NCBI GenBank assembly: GCA_902800055.1
Contig: CADCCW010000036.1
Location: 1 to 36,716, forward strand
From: an uncultured bacterium
GTDB lineage: Bacteria > Verrucomicrobiota > Kiritimatiellia > RFP12 > UBA1067
Reading direction: 5' to 3'
Length of the DNA: 36,716 nt
In this document: positions 1 to 9,372 of the stretch, piece after piece
Numbering within the stretch: position 1 is the first letter of the stretch
How the letters are laid out: each line of letters begins with the position of its first letter
Notes under the pieces: generated by a model
Databases searched by the model: none
What the model was told of the DNA's origin: nothing
Seen by the model: the letters and a program-made list of their open reading frames with translations, nothing else
Translations under genes and position numbers: made by a program

Positions 1-3
1 GCT

Positions 4-44
4 ATTGCTCGCTCGAATCGCGAGCAATCGTTCCGGCTTTTTTT
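4..44 (+). terminator. Probable Rho-independent terminator of an upstream gene
   Basis: A perfect 9-bp inverted repeat (4-12 pairing with 20-28, loop 13-19) is followed by a run of seven T at 38-44. The T run lies 9 nt beyond the stem, further than in an ideal terminator, so the call is moderate. It would end a plus-strand gene lying left of the window and separate it from the ribosomal operon that starts at 302. Confidence 0.45.
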
Positions 45-154
45 GTGCCTACGCATTGTTGTTATGAACTCCGATGGTTGGGGTTCTCGCTACCGCTCCA
101 CTGCTCCGCATCCGACAACCACACTTACAATTCCATTGTCGTCGGTTTTATTAT

Positions 155-173
155 CTGGGGGCACATCCCCCAG
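155..173. repeat. Perfect 7-bp hairpin in the leader region
   Basis: CTGGGGG at 155-161 pairs with CCCCCAG at 167-173 around the 5-nt loop CACAT. No T run follows, so it is not a standard terminator. It sits between the terminator at 4-44 and the rpmJ promoter, in a 300-base stretch with no credible gene. Its function is unknown; it could be a REP-like intergenic element or a leader structure. Confidence 0.6.
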
Positions 174-183
174 ACCCCCAATC

Positions 184-210
184 CTTTGCGACCTTTGCGT
201 ACTTTGCGGC
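184..210. repeat. Three tandem 9-bp CTTTGCGNN units
   Basis: CTTTGCGAC, CTTTGCGTA and CTTTGCGGC follow each other head to tail with an exact 9-bp period. Short CTTTGCG-type tandem repeats occur in intergenic regions of several bacterial phyla. The role here is unknown. The block directly precedes the A/T tract and promoter of the ribosomal operon. Confidence 0.8.
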
Positions 211-264
211 TTAAAAATTTTTAAAAATACCCCCTTGCGCAGGTGATGGTGATTTTGATATACT
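211..264 (+). promoter_or_regulatory. rpmJ (alpha operon) promoter with A/T-rich UP-like element
   Basis: A -35 box TTGCGC at 235-240 and a -10 box TATACT at 259-264 are separated by 18 nt. The -10 box is preceded by TGA, an extended -10 (TG-N). Just upstream, 211-229 is almost pure A/T and contains a 14-nt palindrome (211-224), as expected of an UP element on a strong ribosomal promoter. Transcription would start near 271, giving a leader of about 30 nt. Confidence 0.75.
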
Positions 265-301
265 ACACAGACATTCGACCACTCTAAGAGAGTAAAATCA
301 C

Positions 302-415
302 ATGAAAGTCCGTAGTTCCGTTCGTCGCATTTGCGAGAACTGCCGCGTCATCCGCCGCAAGGGCGTGGTGCGCGTAATCTGCACTAACCCGCGCCATAAG
401 CAGCGCCAGGGTTAA
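302..415 (+). CDS. rpmJ: 50S ribosomal protein L36
   Basis: This 37-residue protein is one of the smallest ribosomal proteins and binds 23S rRNA in the large subunit. It is the zinc-binding form: Cys11, Cys14, Cys27 and His32 form the C-x2-C-x12-C-x4-H ribbon characteristic of L36. It begins [11 protein letters not shown] and ends in the conserved RHKQRQG tail, so the reading frame is complete. It is the first gene of the alpha operon, 19 nt before rpsM and about 30 nt behind the predicted transcription start, with a purine-rich AAGAGAG stretch upstream. Many genomes have rpmJ in this position before rpsM. Identification is secure despite its size. Confidence 0.97.
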   Translation: MKVRSSVRRICENCRVIRRKGVVRVICTNPRHKQRQG

Positions 416-434
416 GAAAGGTAACAACAACACT

Positions 435-815
435 ATGCCTAGACTGATGGGTGTGGATATCCCGGGCAAGAAGCATATTCGCTTTGCCCTGCGGTATATC
501 CATGGTATTGGGCCCAAGCGCGCAGATGACGTGCTGGCGGCGGTCAAGGTCGATCCGATGAAGAAGGCGGACGACGTAACTCAGGACGAGATCCATGCGA
601 TCACCACTTTCATCCAGGACCACTACCGGGTGGAAGGCGATCTTCGCCGCGAGGTTTCCCAGAACATCCGCCGCTTGATCCAGATCGGGTCCTACCGCGG
701 TCTTCGCCACAAGAAGGGGCTGCCCGTTCGCGGTCAGCGTACCAAGACGAACGCGCGCACCCGCAAGGGCGGCAAGCGCGTCTCGATCGCCATGCCCAAG
801 CAGGCAGGCAAGTAA
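435..815 (+). CDS. rpsM: 30S ribosomal protein S13
   Basis: S13 sits in the head of the small subunit and contacts the P-site tRNA and the large subunit through intersubunit bridges. The 126-residue product has the usual family length. It starts MPRLMGVDIPG and carries the helix-hairpin-helix segment YIHGIGPKRA near residues 22-31. The basic C-terminal part contains GLRHKKGLPVRGQRTKTNAR (about 90-109), the S13 signature, and it ends in a lysine-rich tail that reaches the decoding region. It is the second gene of the alpha operon, followed 13 nt later by rpsK. An AAGAAAGG ribosome-binding stretch lies upstream of its ATG. Confidence 0.98.
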   Translation: MPRLMGVDIPGKKHIRFALRYIHGIGPKRADDVLAAVKVDPMKKADDVTQDEIHAITTFIQDHYRVEGDLRREVSQNIRRLIQIGSYRGLRHKKGLPVRGQRTKTNARTRKGGKRVSIAMPKQAGK

Positions 816-828
816 GGAGCTTTAGAAC

Positions 829-1281
829 ATGAGCGAAGAAGTAAAGAATGACGTCGCCCCGGCCGCTCCGGCCGCGGACGCCGCGGCTCCTGCGGCGGAG
901 GGCGAGGCGCCGAAGGCCAAGAAGAGCGGCAAGTCGATTCCTGCGGGGATTGCGTTCATCCGCTCGACCTTCAACAACACCCAGGTTTCCATCGCCGACG
1001 CGCGTGGCGGCGTGATTTCCTGGAGCTCGGCCGGCAAGGCCGGCTTCAAGGGTTCGCGCAAGTCGACTGCGTTTGCGGCCACGATGGTTGCGCAGGACGC
1101 GGCCCGCGTTGCGGTCGCGAAGGGCATGCACGAGTGCGAAGTTAGGATGCAGGGCGCCGGTGCCGGCCGCGAGAGCGCGGTTCGCGCCATCCAGGCCGCG
1201 GGCATCCGCGTCACTCAGATCACCGACACGACGCCGGTTCCCCACAATGGGTGCCGTGCCCGCAAGCGCAGGAGGGTTTAA
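829..1281 (+). CDS. rpsK: 30S ribosomal protein S11
   Basis: S11 forms part of the platform of the small subunit and helps shape the mRNA exit region. The core starts near residue 40 with the [16 protein letters not shown] segment and runs through the [13 protein letters not shown] region. It ends with [20 protein letters not shown], the diagnostic S11 C terminus. At 150 residues it is about 20 longer than typical S11. The extra length is an N-terminal tail of roughly 35 residues made of Ala, Pro, Glu and Lys (low complexity), which is probably disordered. A GGAG ribosome-binding site precedes the ATG. rpsD follows with a gap of only 2 nt, so the genes are co-translated. Confidence 0.98.
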   Translation: MSEEVKNDVAPAAPAADAAAPAAEGEAPKAKKSGKSIPAGIAFIRSTFNNTQVSIADARGGVISWSSAGKAGFKGSRKSTAFAATMVAQDAARVAVAKGMHECEVRMQGAGAGRESAVRAIQAAGIRVTQITDTTPVPHNGCRARKRRRV

Positions 1282-1283
1282 TC

Positions 1284-1913
1284 ATGGGTCGCTATACTGG
1301 TCCCGTTTGTCGTCAGTGCCGCCGCGAGGGGAAGAAGCTCTTCCTCAAGGGCGCCCGCTGCTATATGGCCAAGTGCCCGATCGAGCAGGGCACGCCCGCG
1401 CCTGGCATGCATGTCGCCCGCCGCGCGAAGAAGATGTCCGAATACGGCTCCCAGCTCCGCCAGAAGCAGTCGCTGCGCCGCCAGTACGGAATGGGCGAGC
1501 TGCAGTTCCGCCGCTTCTTCCAGGAGGCGCTGCGCCGCGAGGGCATCACCGGCGAGATCCTCCTGCAGTTGCTGGAGATGCGCCTCGACAGCGTCGTCTA
1601 CCGTCTCGGCCTCGCGCCGAGCCGCCGCGCCGCGCGCCAGTTCATCCGCCACGGGCACATCCTCGTCAACGACCGCAAGGCGTCGATTCCCTCGATGATC
1701 GTGCGCGTCGGAGATATCGTGACGGTCAAGGACAACGCCAAGTCCAAGGACGCGGCGAACCGCTCCGTTGAAGCCGCCACCGGCGCCCAGCTGCCGGTGT
1801 GGATGGCCTTCGACCGCGCCACGCTGCGCGCCGAGGTGCTGGCCGTGCCGACGCGCGAGCAGATCGCCCCGATCGTCGACGAACAGGCGATCGTCGAACT
1901 GTACTCGCGTTAA
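1284..1913 (+). CDS. rpsD: 30S ribosomal protein S4 (zinc-binding type)
   Basis: S4 is a primary 16S rRNA-binding assembly protein of the 30S body, and in many bacteria it represses its own operon. The ATG at 1284 was chosen because AGGAGG lies just upstream and the product then begins MGRYTGPVCRQC; an upstream in-frame start would add 11 unrelated residues. The protein has 209 residues. Cys9, Cys12, Cys26 and Cys31 form the zinc site of the C+ S4 type. The S4 RNA-binding domain (about 97-160) shows the LEMRLDSVVYRLGLAPSR region followed by ARQFIRHGHILVN. It lies between rpsK and rpoA, as expected for the alpha operon. Confidence 0.98.
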   Translation: MGRYTGPVCRQCRREGKKLFLKGARCYMAKCPIEQGTPAPGMHVARRAKKMSEYGSQLRQKQSLRRQYGMGELQFRRFFQEALRREGITGEILLQLLEMRLDSVVYRLGLAPSRRAARQFIRHGHILVNDRKASIPSMIVRVGDIVTVKDNAKSKDAANRSVEAATGAQLPVWMAFDRATLRAEVLAVPTREQIAPIVDEQAIVELYSR

Positions 1914-1948
1914 TCCGGTCTTTAACCACTTCACCAGGGAGGTAACAT

Positions 1949-2950
1949 ATGCCTATCCGTTTGAGTCCGTTCGAAATGCCCAAGAACGTCCAGGTGGACG
2001 AGTCGACCAAGACCGGCACGTACACCAGGTTCGTCGCCGAGCCGTTCGAGATCGGGTATGCGCGGACGATCGGCAACTCTCTCCGTCGGGTTCTTCTGAG
2101 CTCGATCGAGGGCGCGGCGATCTCGTCCGTGCGCATCAGGGACGTGAACCACGAGTTCTGCACCATCAAGGGCTGCGCCGAGGACGTCACCGACATCATC
2201 CTCAACCTCAAGCGCACGTTGGTGAAGACGCTCACCCGCGACGCCCAGACCATCACGCTCAAGGCGAAGGGACCCTGCACGGTAGTCGCGGGCGACTTTG
2301 CCAAGCAGAACAACGTCGAGGTGCTCAACCCGAAGCAGGTTATCTGCACGCTTGACGTCGACGGCTCCATCGAGATGGAGTGCGAGGTCAGGACCGGACG
2401 CGGCTTCTGCCTTGCCGACGGCAACAAGCGACCCGACCAGGAGATCGGGCGCATCGCGATCGACTCCATCTTCTCGCCGGTCACGCGCGTCAACTTCCTC
2501 GTGGAGAATACGCGCGTCGACGAGCGCACCGACTACGAGAAGCTCGTCCTCGACGTGTGGACCGACGGCAGGATCAGCCCCAGCGAGGCGCTGAAGACCG
2601 CCGGTGCGGTGCTCCGCCGTCACATCGACGTGTTCGTCGACTACGAGGGCGAGCAGACGCTCGAGTTCGAGGACGACGGCGCGAAGGACGCGAACGAGCG
2701 CGAGCGCCTCAAGAAGCTCCTCAACATGTCCGTCAACGAGATCGAGCTTTCGGTCCGCGCGGCGAACTGCCTCAACAACGCGAACATCTCCACCGTCGGC
2801 GAGCTCGCGTCCAAGACCGAGGCCGACATGCTCAAGTACCGCAACTTCGGCAAGAAGTCGCTCGACGAGATCAAGAAGAAGCTCGTTTCGCTTGGCCTGT
2901 CGCTCGGGTACAAGTTCAACCCGGATATGCTGGAACCGAAGAAGAAATAA
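1949..2950 (+). CDS. rpoA: DNA-directed RNA polymerase subunit alpha
   Basis: The alpha subunit dimerises to nucleate RNA polymerase assembly, and its C-terminal domain contacts UP elements and activators. The 333 residues match the family. The N-terminal domain (about 1-235) contains the GYARTIGNSLRRVLLSSIEG dimerisation segment near residues 37-56 and the EIGRIAIDSIFSPVTRVNF region. An acidic linker leads to the C-terminal domain (about 250-325), which has the ELSVRAANCL DNA-binding helix and RNFGKKSLDEIKKKL. A GGGAGGT ribosome-binding site lies 7 nt before the ATG. An A/T-rich UP-like element upstream of rpmJ is a plausible target of the C-terminal domain. rplQ follows after 13 nt. Confidence 0.99.
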   Translation: MPIRLSPFEMPKNVQVDESTKTGTYTRFVAEPFEIGYARTIGNSLRRVLLSSIEGAAISSVRIRDVNHEFCTIKGCAEDVTDIILNLKRTLVKTLTRDAQTITLKAKGPCTVVAGDFAKQNNVEVLNPKQVICTLDVDGSIEMECEVRTGRGFCLADGNKRPDQEIGRIAIDSIFSPVTRVNFLVENTRVDERTDYEKLVLDVWTDGRISPSEALKTAGAVLRRHIDVFVDYEGEQTLEFEDDGAKDANERERLKKLLNMSVNEIELSVRAANCLNNANISTVGELASKTEADMLKYRNFGKKSLDEIKKKLVSLGLSLGYKFNPDMLEPKKK

Positions 2951-2963
2951 GGAAGCTTAAGCT

Positions 2964-3368
2964 ATGCGCCACCAGAGAGTCGCAAAGAAGTTCGGCCGCT
3001 CCACCAAGCACCGCAAGATGCTGATGAGGGGCCTTGTCACCAACCTGATTCTTGCCGAATCGATCAAGACCACCCTGCCCAAGGCCAAGGAGGCCCGCAA
3101 GGACGCCGACCGCATCGTCACCGTCGCCAAGAAGGGCGACCTGGCTGCCCGCCGTCTCGCGGCGTCGCGCCTTGTGGAGCCCAAGGCGGTGCAGAAGCTG
3201 TTCGACAAGATCGCCCCTGCGATGAAGGACCGCAAGGGCGGCTACACCCGCATCGTCAAGCTCGGCACCCGCAAGGGTGACGCAGCCGAGATGTGCGTCC
3301 TTCAGTGGGTCACCGCGGCAGAAGTCGCGGAGCCTGCGAAATACGAGCCGGCGAAGGAGGTGAAATAA
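2964..3368 (+). CDS. rplQ: 50S ribosomal protein L17
   Basis: L17 binds 23S rRNA at the polypeptide exit side of the large subunit. The 134-residue product begins MRHQRVAKKFGRSTKHRKML, close to the family signature, and contains LVTNLILAESIKTTLPKAKE followed by the RKGGYTRIVKLGTRKGDAAEM region (about residues 91-111). A short Ala/Glu/Lys tail extends the C terminus. It follows rpoA as in almost all bacteria. Its TAA stop shares one base with the ATG of rpsU (TAATG), indicating translational coupling. Confidence 0.98.
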   Translation: MRHQRVAKKFGRSTKHRKMLMRGLVTNLILAESIKTTLPKAKEARKDADRIVTVAKKGDLAARRLAASRLVEPKAVQKLFDKIAPAMKDRKGGYTRIVKLGTRKGDAAEMCVLQWVTAAEVAEPAKYEPAKEVK

Positions 3369-3571
3369 TGGCTATCGTACTCAAGCTCAAGAAGGGTGAA
3401 TCCGTTGAGCGTGGCCTCAAGCGCCTCAAGCGCGTCCTGGACAAGGAGGGCCTGATCAAGAAGCTCCGCGACGACCGCTACTTCGAGAAGCCTTGCGTCA
3501 AGGCCCGCAAGAAGTCGCAGCGCGCGCGCATCCGCAACCGCTCTCGTCGTGGGCGCATGGAGCTCAACTAA
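3368..3571 (+). CDS. rpsU: 30S ribosomal protein S21
   Basis: S21 is a small basic protein of the 30S platform near the anti-Shine-Dalgarno region and helps initiation. The ATG at 3368 overlaps the rplQ stop, and GGAGG lies at its proper distance upstream; the product is 67 residues, usual for the family. It begins MAIVLKLKKGESVERGLKRL, the S21 N-terminal signature, and ends in a highly basic segment. In many bacteria rpsU is linked to dnaG and rpoD; here it is the last gene of the alpha operon, with rpoD about 3.6 kb downstream. A strong terminator follows 26 nt after the stop. Confidence 0.95.
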   Translation: MAIVLKLKKGESVERGLKRLKRVLDKEGLIKKLRDDRYFEKPCVKARKKSQRARIRNRSRRGRMELN

Positions 3572-3597
3572 CACCCTTTCGGGAGGTTGAAGTCGTT

Positions 3598-3628
3598 AAA
3601 AAGGCCGCGGTCATCCGCGGTCTTTTTT
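3598..3628 (+). terminator. Rho-independent terminator of the alpha ribosomal operon
   Basis: A 13-bp stem (3598-3610 with 3615-3627, one G-U wobble) encloses the loop TCAT. Its core is CCGCGG paired with CCGCGG, with an A run on the 5' side and six T on the 3' side. The A/T symmetry means it could work in both directions. Its T run directly abuts the next promoter (TATAAT at 3631). Confidence 0.95.
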
Positions 3629-3636
3629 GGTATAAT
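3628..3636 (+). promoter_or_regulatory. Extended -10 promoter giving a leaderless mRNA
   Basis: TGG followed by TATAAT (3631-3636) is an extended -10 box with no good -35 box at the right distance. Only 6 nt separate it from the ATG at 3643, so transcription should start at or within a base or two of that ATG. The promoter begins in the T run of the preceding terminator. Confidence 0.75.
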
Positions 3637-3642
3637 ACAGAC

Positions 3643-5094
3643 ATGAAAAACGATACTGCTTCTTGTGCGCTTTCTCGGCGCGGGTTCTTTGGTTCGATTG
3701 GCGCATTTTCGCTGCTCGCGGGAACGCGGCTGGCACACGCGGAGGCGACTGCGCTTTCCGGCGAACCAGATGTCCGCTTCGGCGTCCTGAGCGACGTCCA
3801 CCTCCGCAACCCGGGCGACGAGGACACGCTCGTCAAGGCGTTCGAGTATTTCCGAGACCGCGGCGCGGACGGCGTCATCATCGCCGGCGACATTGCCGAT
3901 AACGGTCGAATCAGCCAGCTCCAGCGCTGTGCCGATGCGTGGAAGCGCGTCTTCCCCGGCGACAAGGGTCTCGGTGGCCGCCATATGGAGAAACTTTTCA
4001 TCTATGGCAACCACGATATCTGGGGGCTCCACTACGCGCAGCAGCAGGACCATGAGCTGGCGCGCAAGGAGGGGATTGCGTATACCGACGAGCGTCCCGC
4101 CCAGGTGTGGGAGGAGGTCTTCGGCGAACCCTACTCCGACTTCTGGATCAAGAACGTGAAGGGCTTTGCTTTCGTCGGCGGCCACTGGACGAAGAAGGAC
4201 CAGTTTGACGGCCTGGAGGAGTTCCTCGCCGCGCACGCGAACGAGATCGACCCCGCGAAGCCTTTCTTCTACACCCAGCACTCTCACCCCAAGGACACCT
4301 GCATGGGCCCGTGGGCCTGGGGACGCGACAACGGCGCCTCGACGCGCACGCTCTCGAAGTATCCGAACGCGGTGGCGTTCTCCGGCCACAGCCACTATCC
4401 GCTCACCGACGAGCGCTCGGTGTGGCAGGGCGCCTTCACATCGATCAACACCGCCTCGCTCAGGTACTGCTCCCACGACCTTTCGCTGCGCGAGAACCTC
4501 AGCGGCAACAGCCATGGCTTCCAGGGTGAGAAGCGCAAGCACCTGATGAAGTCGATCGAGACCTCTGACGGCCGCCACGGCATGCTGGTGTCGGTCTACG
4601 GAAGCCTCCTCGCCATCGAACGCCGCGACTTCGTCTCCGGCAAGTCGCTCGGCGACGACTGGGTCCTCTCCGTGCCCTGCCGCGACGACCAGTCCTTCGC
4701 CGCCCGCGCGAAGAAGCGCTCCGCCCCGCAGTTCGCCGCGGACGCCAAGGCCGAGGTCGCGGTCGAGAACGGCCTTATATCCGTGCGCTTCCCCGCCGCG
4801 AAGACGGTGAAGAAGTGCCGCGTGTTCGAGTACGAGGTAACGGCGACGCTGGTGGAGGACGGGGTCGACCTCGTTCAGGCCCAGCGCCGCGTCGTCGCCA
4901 ACGACTTCTATCTGCCCGAGTCTTCCGAAGGCGCGCCCGGCTTCTGCCTCTTTTCGCCCGCCGAGCTGCCGATCAAGGGCCACACGGTCTTCTCGGTGCG
5001 TCCGCTGGATTGCTTCGGGCTCAAGGGCGAGCCGATTGCCGCCGAGTTCGATACCTCGAAGCCGCTCCCCAAGCCGGAGGAGCAGCAGGCGTGA
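3643..5094 (+). CDS. Tat-exported calcineurin-like metallophosphoesterase
   Basis: This is a predicted periplasmic or surface phosphoesterase of 483 residues. The N terminus is a twin-arginine signal (SRRGFFG at 11-17, hydrophobic stretch, likely cleavage after AHA near 33), so it should be exported folded with its metals. The metallophosphoesterase motifs occur in order: Asp51-x-His53, GD at 82-83, GNHD at 122-125, histidines at 213 and 215, and GHSH at 248-251. These are the ligands of a two-metal centre. The C-terminal third has no motif I recognise. The start was chosen from the promoter 6 nt upstream and the Tat motif; a longer frame opens further left but would read through the terminator. 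The substrate cannot be told from sequence. It overlaps the next gene by 4 nt. Confidence 0.88.
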   Translation: MKNDTASCALSRRGFFGSIGAFSLLAGTRLAHAEATALSGEPDVRFGVLSDVHLRNPGDEDTLVKAFEYFRDRGADGVIIAGDIADNGRISQLQRCADAWKRVFPGDKGLGGRHMEKLFIYGNHDIWGLHYAQQQDHELARKEGIAYTDERPAQVWEEVFGEPYSDFWIKNVKGFAFVGGHWTKKDQFDGLEEFLAAHANEIDPAKPFFYTQHSHPKDTCMGPWAWGRDNGASTRTLSKYPNAVAFSGHSHYPLTDERSVWQGAFTSINTASLRYCSHDLSLRENLSGNSHGFQGEKRKHLMKSIETSDGRHGMLVSVYGSLLAIERRDFVSGKSLGDDWVLSVPCRDDQSFAARAKKRSAPQFAADAKAEVAVENGLISVRFPAAKTVKKCRVFEYEVTATLVEDGVDLVQAQRRVVANDFYLPESSEGAPGFCLFSPAELPIKGHTVFSVRPLDCFGLKGEPIAAEFDTSKPLPKPEEQQA

Positions 5095-6476
5095 GCGGCG
5101 TCGCCGCCGAAATCGCCGAGATAGTCCGCGAGGAAGGGGGACGCGCCCTGCTCGTGGGCGGCTGCGTGCGCGACGAAATCCTCGGCCTCGAGCCCAAGGA
5201 CTTCGACCTCGAGTGCTTCGGCGTCGCGCCGGACCGGCTGGAGGCGGCGCTATCGCGCCACTACACGCTCGACCTCGTGGGCGCGTCCTTCGGCGTCCTC
5301 AAGATCCACGGCCACGACGTCGACGTCGCCTTGCCGCGGCGCGAGACCAAGCTCGGCCTCGGACACCGCGCCTTCGGCACCGAGTGCGACCCGTTCCTTT
5401 CGCTCGAGGAGGCGAGCGCGCGGCGCGACTTCACCGTCAACGCCATCTACCGCGATCCACTGACCGGCGAGACGCTCGATCCCTGGGGCGGGGTGAAGGA
5501 CCTCGAGCGCGGCGTGCTGCGCCATGTCTCCGACCACTTCCGCGAGGATCCGCTGCGGGTGCTGCGGGGGATGCAGTTCGTCGCCCGCTTCAATCTTGCG
5601 CCGGCGCCGGAGACGGTGGAGATCTGCCGCGGAATGACGCCCGAGAACCTCGCGCGAGAGCGGCTCTTCGAGGAGTGGAGCAAGCTCCTCCTCAAGGGCA
5701 GGCGCATCTCGAAGGGGCTCGCCTTCCTGCGCGCGACCGGCTGGGTGAAGTACTACCCGGAGCTGGAAAGGCTCATCGGCTGCGCGCAGGACCCGCACTG
5801 GCATCCCGAAGGCGACGTCTGGAACCACACCTGCTGCTGCCTCGACGCATTCGCCGCCGACCGCGACCGCCGCGCGGCGGAACGCGGCGGCGCGCCCGAT
5901 CCCGTCGAGGACCTCGTGGTCGGCCTCGCCGTCCTCTGCCACGACTTCGGCAAGCCCGCCTGCACCGCCTACGACCCGGCCAAGAAGCGCATCCGCTCGC
6001 TCGGCCACGACGAGGCCGGGGTGGAGCCGACGCTGTCGTTCCTGTCGCGGCTCACCAACGAGGAGCGCCTGCTGAAGGAGGTGCCGCCGCTGGTGCGGCT
6101 CCACATGCGCCCGTTCGCGATGTGGCGCGACAAGTCGTCCGACGGCTCGATCCGCCGGCTGGCGGCGAAGGTGGTGCGCATCGACCGGCTCATCCGGGTG
6201 GCGGCGGCGGACGACGCGGGCAGGCCGCCGTATCCCTCGGAGCCCGAGCCGCTCAAATGGCTGGCTGAGCAGGCGAAGCGGCTGGAGGTGGAGGACTCCG
6301 CGCCGAAGCCAATCGTGCAGGGACGCAACCTGATTGCGCTCGGGATGAAGCCGTCGCCGGAGTTCGGCCGCATCCTCTCCGCGCTCTACGACGCCCAGCT
6401 CGACGGCGAGTTCGCCGACCTCAAGGGCGGACTTGACTATTTTCACCGTCGGCTGGAGGGGAAGGAGACGCGATGA
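5091..6476 (+). CDS. cca: tRNA nucleotidyltransferase / poly(A) polymerase family protein with HD domain
   Basis: Class II CCA-adding enzymes rebuild the 3' CCA end of tRNAs from CTP and ATP without a template. The 461-residue product shows LVGGCVRD (residues 21-28), the metal-binding DFD at 37-39, RRDFTVNA at 111-118 and REDPLRVLR near 151-159, all in the expected order. A C-terminal HD phosphohydrolase region follows, with HPEGDVWNH (238-246), CHDFGKP (283-289) and GHD at 305-307, as in the E. coli-type enzyme. The GTG start at 5091 overlaps the previous stop as GTGA. CCA-adding, A-adding and poly(A) polymerase activities cannot be separated by these motifs, so the symbol is provisional. 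The one tRNA gene in this window already encodes CCA. Confidence 0.88.
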   Translation: MSGVAAEIAEIVREEGGRALLVGGCVRDEILGLEPKDFDLECFGVAPDRLEAALSRHYTLDLVGASFGVLKIHGHDVDVALPRRETKLGLGHRAFGTECDPFLSLEEASARRDFTVNAIYRDPLTGETLDPWGGVKDLERGVLRHVSDHFREDPLRVLRGMQFVARFNLAPAPETVEICRGMTPENLARERLFEEWSKLLLKGRRISKGLAFLRATGWVKYYPELERLIGCAQDPHWHPEGDVWNHTCCCLDAFAADRDRRAAERGGAPDPVEDLVVGLAVLCHDFGKPACTAYDPAKKRIRSLGHDEAGVEPTLSFLSRLTNEERLLKEVPPLVRLHMRPFAMWRDKSSDGSIRRLAAKVVRIDRLIRVAAADDAGRPPYPSEPEPLKWLAEQAKRLEVEDSAPKPIVQGRNLIALGMKPSPEFGRILSALYDAQLDGEFADLKGGLDYFHRRLEGKETR

Positions 6477-7123
6477 GCGCGACGACGCACATCGTCTGGG
6501 ACTGGAACGGCACGCTCCTGGACGACACGGGCGCGGCGCTTGGCGCGCTCAACGCGATGCTCGCGAGAAGGGGGATCGCGGCGGTTTCGATGGAGTCCTA
6601 CCGCGCGCGCTTCCGCTTTCCGGCGCGGCAGTACTACGAGGAGATCGGCATGCCCGTCCCGGACGCGGAATGGGACGCGATCGCGCAGGAGTACCACGAC
6701 TCCTACGACGTGGAGAGCGCGTCAGCGGCGCTCAACGTCGAGGCGGTCGCGGCGCTGGAGCTCGCCCGCAGCCGCGGCGCGCGGCAGTCGATCCTCTCTG
6801 CGCTCCGTCAGGACCTGCTCGAGGAGGCGGTGGCGCGGTTCGGCGTCAGCGGCTACTTCGACTTCGTGCGTGGCACCGACAACCTCTACGGCGCGGGCAA
6901 GCTCGCGTTCGCGCTCGCGCTCAAGGCGGAGATCGAGTCCTCTTCGTCGCCGCCGCCGCGGATTGTGATGATCGGCGACGCCATCCACGACTGCGAGGTC
7001 GCCACCGAGCTAGGCGTCGAATGCGTCCTCTGCGCGCAGGGCAGCCACAGCTTCGAGCGCCTCGCCGCGCTTGGCGTGCCCACCGCGCCATCGCTTGTCG
7101 CGGCGGTAGATTTTGCCATTTAG
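6473..7123 (+). CDS. HAD-superfamily hydrolase, phosphoglycolate phosphatase-like
   Basis: This is a 216-residue cytosolic phosphatase-type protein. Motif I is DWNGTLLDD with nucleophile Asp10; the usual second Asp is Asn12, a variant common in one branch of HAD proteins. A helical cap follows (about 20-85). Motif II is the Ser of SILSAL, the conserved Lys lies in GAGKLAF, and motif IV is IGDAIHDCEVA near the C terminus. The layout resembles Gph-like phosphatases, but the substrate is unknown. The ATG overlaps the previous stop as ATGA, so the three genes from 3643 form one translationally coupled unit. The stop lies just before the rpoD promoter. Confidence 0.85.
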   Translation: MSATTHIVWDWNGTLLDDTGAALGALNAMLARRGIAAVSMESYRARFRFPARQYYEEIGMPVPDAEWDAIAQEYHDSYDVESASAALNVEAVAALELARSRGARQSILSALRQDLLEEAVARFGVSGYFDFVRGTDNLYGAGKLAFALALKAEIESSSSPPPRIVMIGDAIHDCEVATELGVECVLCAQGSHSFERLAALGVPTAPSLVAAVDFAI

Positions 7124-7128
7124 GGGGG

Positions 7129-7157
7129 TTGCGCAATTTCCGGAGTTATGATATAAT
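7129..7157 (+). promoter_or_regulatory. rpoD promoter
   Basis: TTGCGC (7129-7134) and TATAAT (7152-7157) are separated by 17 nt, and the -10 box is preceded by TGA, making it an extended -10. The -35 hexamer is the same as that of the rpmJ promoter. Transcription should start near 7164, leaving a leader of about 48 nt with GGAG at 7202-7205 as ribosome-binding site for the ATG at 7212. Confidence 0.8.
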
Positions 7158-7211
7158 TCAACCTAACACTTGACAAAGTGGGAATGGGTGGATTGTATAC
7201 TGGAGTAATCT

Positions 7212-9293
<2,082 letters not shown>

Positions 9294-9372
9294 CGACAAT
9301 CCAGTCCTCCCCGGGTTGCGAACCGGCGGCGGACAACGAAAGAAGCAAAAGAAGAAACGGAGTAGAGGAAAA

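Noticed and set aside
113..149. CGACAA/TTGTCG inverted repeat followed by TTTT as a terminator.
   Set aside because: Only 6 bp of stem with a 17-nt loop; too weak to claim.
43..246. A 67-codon plus-strand frame before the ribosomal operon.
   Set aside because: No ribosome-binding site or family resemblance, and it runs through the hairpin, the 9-bp repeats and the UP-like element.
7170..7201. TTGACA and TATACT just before rpoD as a second promoter.
   Set aside because: The 20-nt spacing is too long, and a start there would lie at or beyond the GGAG ribosome-binding site; the 7129-7157 promoter fits better.
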